A DNA stretch of 64,000 bases from Clostridiales bacterium 1_7_47FAA (GTDB lineage: Bacteria; Bacillota; Clostridia; Lachnospirales; Lachnospiraceae): positions 283,318 through 347,317 of the forward strand of contig DS990260.1 of assembly GCA_000155435.1 (NCBI GenBank). The letters run 5' to 3'. The notes beneath the pieces were generated by a model. That model did no database searches and was not told where the DNA came from. It was given only the letters and a program-made list of their open reading frames with translations. Position 1 is the stretch's first letter. Each line of letters begins with the position of its first letter. Of the stretch, positions 60,488-64,000 are shown piece after piece. Made by a program: the position numbers and the translations under genes.

Positions 60488-63400
60488 CTATTTTCCGCTT
60501 TCACCATTCAGGTATCTGGAAAGCAGCGATTCCAATGCATCCAGGTCAATGGGTTTTGAAAAATGTGCATTCATGCCGGCCCTTATGGCCGCCCTCACAT
60601 CCTCCTCAAAGGCGTTGGCAGTCATTGCAATGATCGGCATACGGCATACATCCCTCCGTTCCAGGCCCCGGATTGCCCTGGCAGCCTGATATCCATCCAT
60701 GACCGGCATCTGGATATCCATGAATATCAAATCATAATATCCTTCCTCCGACCTCATCACCTTATCCACGGCCTCTCCGCCATCCACGGCCTCCTCAACC
60801 ATGATTCCCATCTCCCGAATCAGGGTCCCGGCAATCTCCCGGTTGATTTCATTGTCTTCTACCAGCAGGATCCGTTTCCCTTTATAATCCAGCCTCTTTT
60901 CCGTCCTTTTATCCTCTCCCGCGCTTCCGTCCAATCCCCTGAGCAGGTAACACATTTTAGAGCGGTAGAAAGGTTTGGAGATAAAGGCAGTAACCCCTGC
61001 CTCCCTGGCCTCACACTCTATCTCCGACCAGTCATAAGCGGTCAGGATGATGACCGGCACCGCCTCCCCCGCGTTTTCCCTGATACGGCGCGCTGTTTCA
61101 ACCCCGTCCATGCCAGGCATCTTCCAATCAATGATTATGAGTTCATATGGGTCTTTTGTGTCCTTTGCATCCGCCACATACCTTACACCTGTTTCGCCGT
61201 CCGTGACAAAGCAGGCCCTGAGTCCCATATCCCGAAGCAGTTCCACTGCATTGAGGCATGTCTGCCTGTCGTCATCCACAATCAGGCTGTTTATCCCAAG
61301 CCATGCCTCCGGCACCTGCTCCTTAGGCGCATCCTGCAGCTTAAGCGGAATGGATATGGTGAAGACGGAACCCTTGCCGGGACTGCTTTCCACATGTATA
61401 TCCCCATTCATCAGGTCTATGATGTTCTTTGTTATGGCCATTCCAAGACCGGTACCGGCAACCCTCATGCCGGCATGGTCCCGGGCGCGCTCAAAGGGCT
61501 GGAAGATATGTTCCAGGAATGACGGTTCCATTCCCACCCCTGTGTCCGTGCAGCGGAACACATAGTTTGCATAACCCAGGACCGGGCTTTCCTCCTGCCA
61601 TGCCTCAATCCTGACAAATCCTCCTGGCGGGGTATATTTTACCGCATTGCTCAGGATATTGATACATACCTGGCGCATCCGGAGGGGGTCCCCAACAACA
61701 TTTTCATGCTTCATGGGTGAAAGACAGACATCCATGGCAAGCCGGCCTGCGTTTGCCTGCGAACGTATAAGCTCGGCCGCATCAGCAACCAATTCAGGGA
61801 AATTAAAAGGTTCGTCCCTCATTGAGAGTTTTCCGTTCTCTATCTTTGACATATCCAGGACATCGTTAATCAGGCTTAAGAGATGTTTTCCTGAAAGATT
61901 AATCTTTTTCAGGCATTCCAGAACCCTGTCCCGGTCGTCAATGTGTGCGGCTGCTATTGCCGTCATCCCTATGATGGCATTCATAGGGGTACGTATATCA
62001 TGGCTCATGTTGGATAGGAAGCGGCTCTTTGCATTGCTTGCCGCCTTGGCGCTGTCCAGGGCGCTCTCAAGGGCCAGGCGCTGCTGTTCCTCTTCATGGC
62101 GCTGTTCGTCAATACGGCGTGAAATAAGGATGGCCAGCATATCATCTGAATAAGGATTATCCACATAGATGATCTGGGTGGATATCCAGTGATACTCCCC
62201 GTCCGCCAGCAGATGCTTTGATTCCAGGAATACCTCATTCTTATTATGTACCAGGCTTTCACGCAGGGATTCCAGTGAAAAACGGCTTGCGTATTCCTTC
62301 CGGTTATCCGGGTGCACGCCGGATGAAAAATCCTCATAAAGCCGGCTGTATGTTTGCTGGCTTCCCAGGTCCGTCATGAGCCCCTGTCTGACATAGATGA
62401 AATTCAGGGTATCCCTGGTCAGGTTCAGGCGTATGATTACCGGATAGGCATTGGAGATGGCCCCCACCAATGTGATGCGTTCCTGGAGCTTGTCGCGTTC
62501 CGCTGCTTCCTCTTCCAGTTTCTCGGCTGTTATGTCATGAAAGGTTGCAATCAGCACAGGGGTTCCATTTTCATCCATCGTCTTCTCCAGAATACCTGCT
62601 CCCCAGAAAACTTCCCCGCTGTTTTTCAGCATGCGCTTTTCAAATCCGGCCTTGCCTCCTTCCCTTGATGCATGGTCAAGGAGCCGGTCCATATCCTCAT
62701 GGTCATCCGGGAGTATGACTTCCCTGATGCTCCTTCCGGATATGGCCTCATTGGAGGTGCCTTCCGGATATCCAAGCAGTTCCATCCCTTCCCTGTTAAG
62801 CTGGATGAACCGGTTGGGTTCTTCCACAGTTATCAGGGCAATGCCTTCCGGCACAGCGTTATACAGATGTCCGATGTAGGCGGCTTGGTCCATGAGCCGC
62901 TTATTGGTCCTTCTCACATAGCGGATATAAAAGGCGGCCAGGACAGATATCCCCAATATGATGCTGGCCATCAGGGACAGGGCCCGCATAAGGATTTCAT
63001 TGGTCTGCTCATTCACGGTATGCTGCGGGATGATTGATACCAGATACCAGTCAGACTGCAGCTTTAGCGGTATGAAGCAGAATACGGTCTTTTCCCCCTG
63101 GTATGTGAACACCGCCCAGCCATTTCCCGCGTTTTCCAGGGCCTGGCTGAACTCTTCCAGCTGTTCTGGCGCATTCTGCGGCACATCCAGCATATCAAAA
63201 AGGTTCCTCACGGTTTTATTGCTGCCCGGATGGGGGGAACGGATCAGTATATCCCCCTTTGTGTTCACAACATAAGAAAAGCCTGCATTATCATAAAAGG
63301 AAAGACTGAAGCTGTCCACAATGGTGTCCACTTCATACTCCTTAACCAGATAAGCCTTTGTGCCGTCAGCCAGAGCAACCTGATTGTAGAGGTTGAACAC

Positions 63401-63838
63401 ATTCACCCCTGTCACGCTGCTTATATGCGGGTTGATGATGCCGCTTTCCCCCTGCTGTCCGAATATCTGTTTCCCGGCCTCTTCATCCCATCCCCCATGT
63501 CCGGGCAGGCAGGTGCCGTCGGGAAGGTAAAGGCTTACCCCGTGGCGCGAGCGGGCGGAGTGCTCCAGTATTTCCCCAATCTCCTGCTTCTGCAGCAAAG
63601 AATATCCGCCCAGCTCCACTGCCGCGTCCTCCATATCCTCATACGCTTCCTGAAGCTGTATGCGCAGTGTGGTACAGCCCTGCTTCGTGCTTTCCATGAT
63701 TGTATGGATGGACTGTTCCCAAAGCTGCGTGCTCACATCCTGCACGAAAAGGAAAGTAAGGAAACTAAGGGCCGCGCCAATCAGGACCGCTGCCAGGATG
63801 ATTTTTGATTTGATGTTTACACCATTGCGGTCCGTCAT
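60488..63838 (-). CDS. hybrid sensor histidine kinase with two receiver domains
   Basis: A 1116-residue membrane sensor. Helix 1 (IILAAVLIGAALSFLTFLFV), an extracytoplasmic Cache-type domain (about 35-280), helix 2 (LSLMASIILGISVLAAFYIRYV), a PAS domain (about 320-440) and a second PAS-like segment lead to HisKA with FLSNMSHDIRTPMNAIIGM. The ATPase domain carries ILSNAVKYTPPGG and DTGVGMEPSF. Receiver 1 has Asp in IIIDWKMPGMDG, receiver 2 in IFMDIQMPVMDG. There is no HPt domain, so a separate phosphotransfer or output partner is needed. The start overlaps the upstream gene as ATGA. Confidence 0.94.
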   Translation of the reverse strand: MTDRNGVNIKSKIILAAVLIGAALSFLTFLFVQDVSTQLWEQSIHTIMESTKQGCTTLRIQLQEAYEDMEDAAVELGGYSLLQKQEIGEILEHSARSRHGVSLYLPDGTCLPGHGGWDEEAGKQIFGQQGESGIINPHISSVTGVNVFNLYNQVALADGTKAYLVKEYEVDTIVDSFSLSFYDNAGFSYVVNTKGDILIRSPHPGSNKTVRNLFDMLDVPQNAPEQLEEFSQALENAGNGWAVFTYQGEKTVFCFIPLKLQSDWYLVSIIPQHTVNEQTNEILMRALSLMASIILGISVLAAFYIRYVRRTNKRLMDQAAYIGHLYNAVPEGIALITVEEPNRFIQLNREGMELLGYPEGTSNEAISGRSIREVILPDDHEDMDRLLDHASREGGKAGFEKRMLKNSGEVFWGAGILEKTMDENGTPVLIATFHDITAEKLEEEAAERDKLQERITLVGAISNAYPVIIRLNLTRDTLNFIYVRQGLMTDLGSQQTYSRLYEDFSSGVHPDNRKEYASRFSLESLRESLVHNKNEVFLESKHLLADGEYHWISTQIIYVDNPYSDDMLAILISRRIDEQRHEEEQQRLALESALDSAKAASNAKSRFLSNMSHDIRTPMNAIIGMTAIAAAHIDDRDRVLECLKKINLSGKHLLSLINDVLDMSKIENGKLSMRDEPFNFPELVADAAELIRSQANAGRLAMDVCLSPMKHENVVGDPLRMRQVCINILSNAVKYTPPGGFVRIEAWQEESPVLGYANYVFRCTDTGVGMEPSFLEHIFQPFERARDHAGMRVAGTGLGMAITKNIIDLMNGDIHVESSPGKGSVFTISIPLKLQDAPKEQVPEAWLGINSLIVDDDRQTCLNAVELLRDMGLRACFVTDGETGVRYVADAKDTKDPYELIIIDWKMPGMDGVETARRIRENAGEAVPVIILTAYDWSEIECEAREAGVTAFISKPFYRSKMCYLLRGLDGSAGEDKRTEKRLDYKGKRILLVEDNEINREIAGTLIREMGIMVEEAVDGGEAVDKVMRSEEGYYDLIFMDIQMPVMDGYQAARAIRGLERRDVCRMPIIAMTANAFEEDVRAAIRAGMNAHFSKPIDLDALESLLSRYLNGESGK

Positions 63839-64000
63839 GGTGTCCCTCCTTCTGTAATGCCCTGTTTGTCCATCCAGTCCATGACAGCTTCAAGCGGCTC
63901 CCCTGAAAGAAGCTTCCGGGAAACCTCCGCCGTCAGGTTCCATATTGGAAGTTCGAGAAATCCGTCCGTACCAATCACGGTCCTGCCTTCCTGGTAGCAG
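63835..64000 (-). CDS. partial gene coupled to the hybrid kinase (N-terminus outside window)
   Basis: The last 54 codons of a minus-strand gene end at TGA 63835-63837, overlapping the kinase ATG as ATGA. The residues (CYQEGRTVIGTDGFLELPIW, then NLTAEVSRKLLSGEPLEAVM) resemble the end of an extracellular ABC solute-binding protein, a common partner of Cache-type hybrid kinases in this group, but too little is visible to be sure. Confidence 0.6.
   Translation of the reverse strand, partial: CYQEGRTVIGTDGFLELPIWNLTAEVSRKLLSGEPLEAVMDWMDKQGITEGGTP

Overview
The window looks like a chromosomal segment of a moderately high-GC Lachnospiraceae, most like Enterocloster / Clostridium bolteae-clostridioforme. 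This rests on gene content and protein character: a Firmicutes PTS with paired HPr genes, a CdaA/YbbR pair, an FtsK/SpoIIIE translocase, formate-THF ligase, strong AAGGAGG ribosome sites and SigA-type promoters. No search could be run, so the taxonomic call is inference. No rRNA, tRNA, CRISPR array, prophage or intact IS transposase was recognised.

Layout. (1) 1-5131: a catabolic island with a partial Asp/Glu-racemase-like gene divergent from an SLC13-like permease, an octopine-dehydrogenase-family gene, a strong terminator and two overlapping LysR paralogues. (2) 5091-15579 (minus): cell-envelope and division core: SH3-NlpC/P60 hydrolase, ClpP/TepA-like peptidase, ftsK, fhs, murE, murF. (3) 15692-18754 (minus): a three-gene ABC importer of the TrpXYZ / COG2984 type. 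(4) 18910-23900 (minus): a PhoPR-like two-component system preceded by helically phased TTTAC repeats, an M19 dipeptidase and a SulP transporter. (5) 24010-28983 (minus): an SLH-domain protein followed by a MacAB-like adaptor/ATPase/permease set. (6) 28984-29828: a gene-free stretch holding a 62-bp palindrome and a 415-bp giant inverted repeat. (7) 29829-36590 (minus): cardiolipin synthase, an Rrf2 regulator, and a VanW / CcdA-thioredoxin / flavin disulfide reductase redox operon driven by a promoter with a 20-bp palindromic operator. (8) 36767-42504 (minus): a large lipoprotein, an LPKTG surface protein whose 3' end is tandemly repeated, a small membrane protein, an MFS transporter, a nucleoside phosphorylase and a self-regulated TetR. 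(9) 42735-43431 (plus): an XRE regulator coupled to a peptide deformylase. (10) 43811-49414 (minus): metY, a DUF362 ferredoxin protein, sdpI-sdpR and a GGDEF diguanylate cyclase. (11) 49569-52832 (minus): a GlcNAc/glucose-type PTS operon (antiterminator, EIIA, HPr, EIICB) with a textbook RAT/terminator leader. (12) 53059-60331 (minus): two membrane proteins, cdaA, ybbR, then HPr, ptsI and a Wzy-like polymerase. (13) 60488-64000 (minus): a 1116-residue hybrid histidine kinase coupled to a partial upstream gene.

The most unusual content is non-coding. There is a 160-bp palindromic MITE-like element, present as two inverted copies (43612-43771 and 56535-56694), each flanked by TA, plus three terminal remnants next to or touching stop codons. 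There is also the giant inverted repeat at 29411-29825 and two independent 42-bp tandem repeats in surface-protein genes. Several complete, readable regulatory modules (RAT, paired TetR and XRE operators, phased PhoP-like boxes) can be tied to the gene they control.
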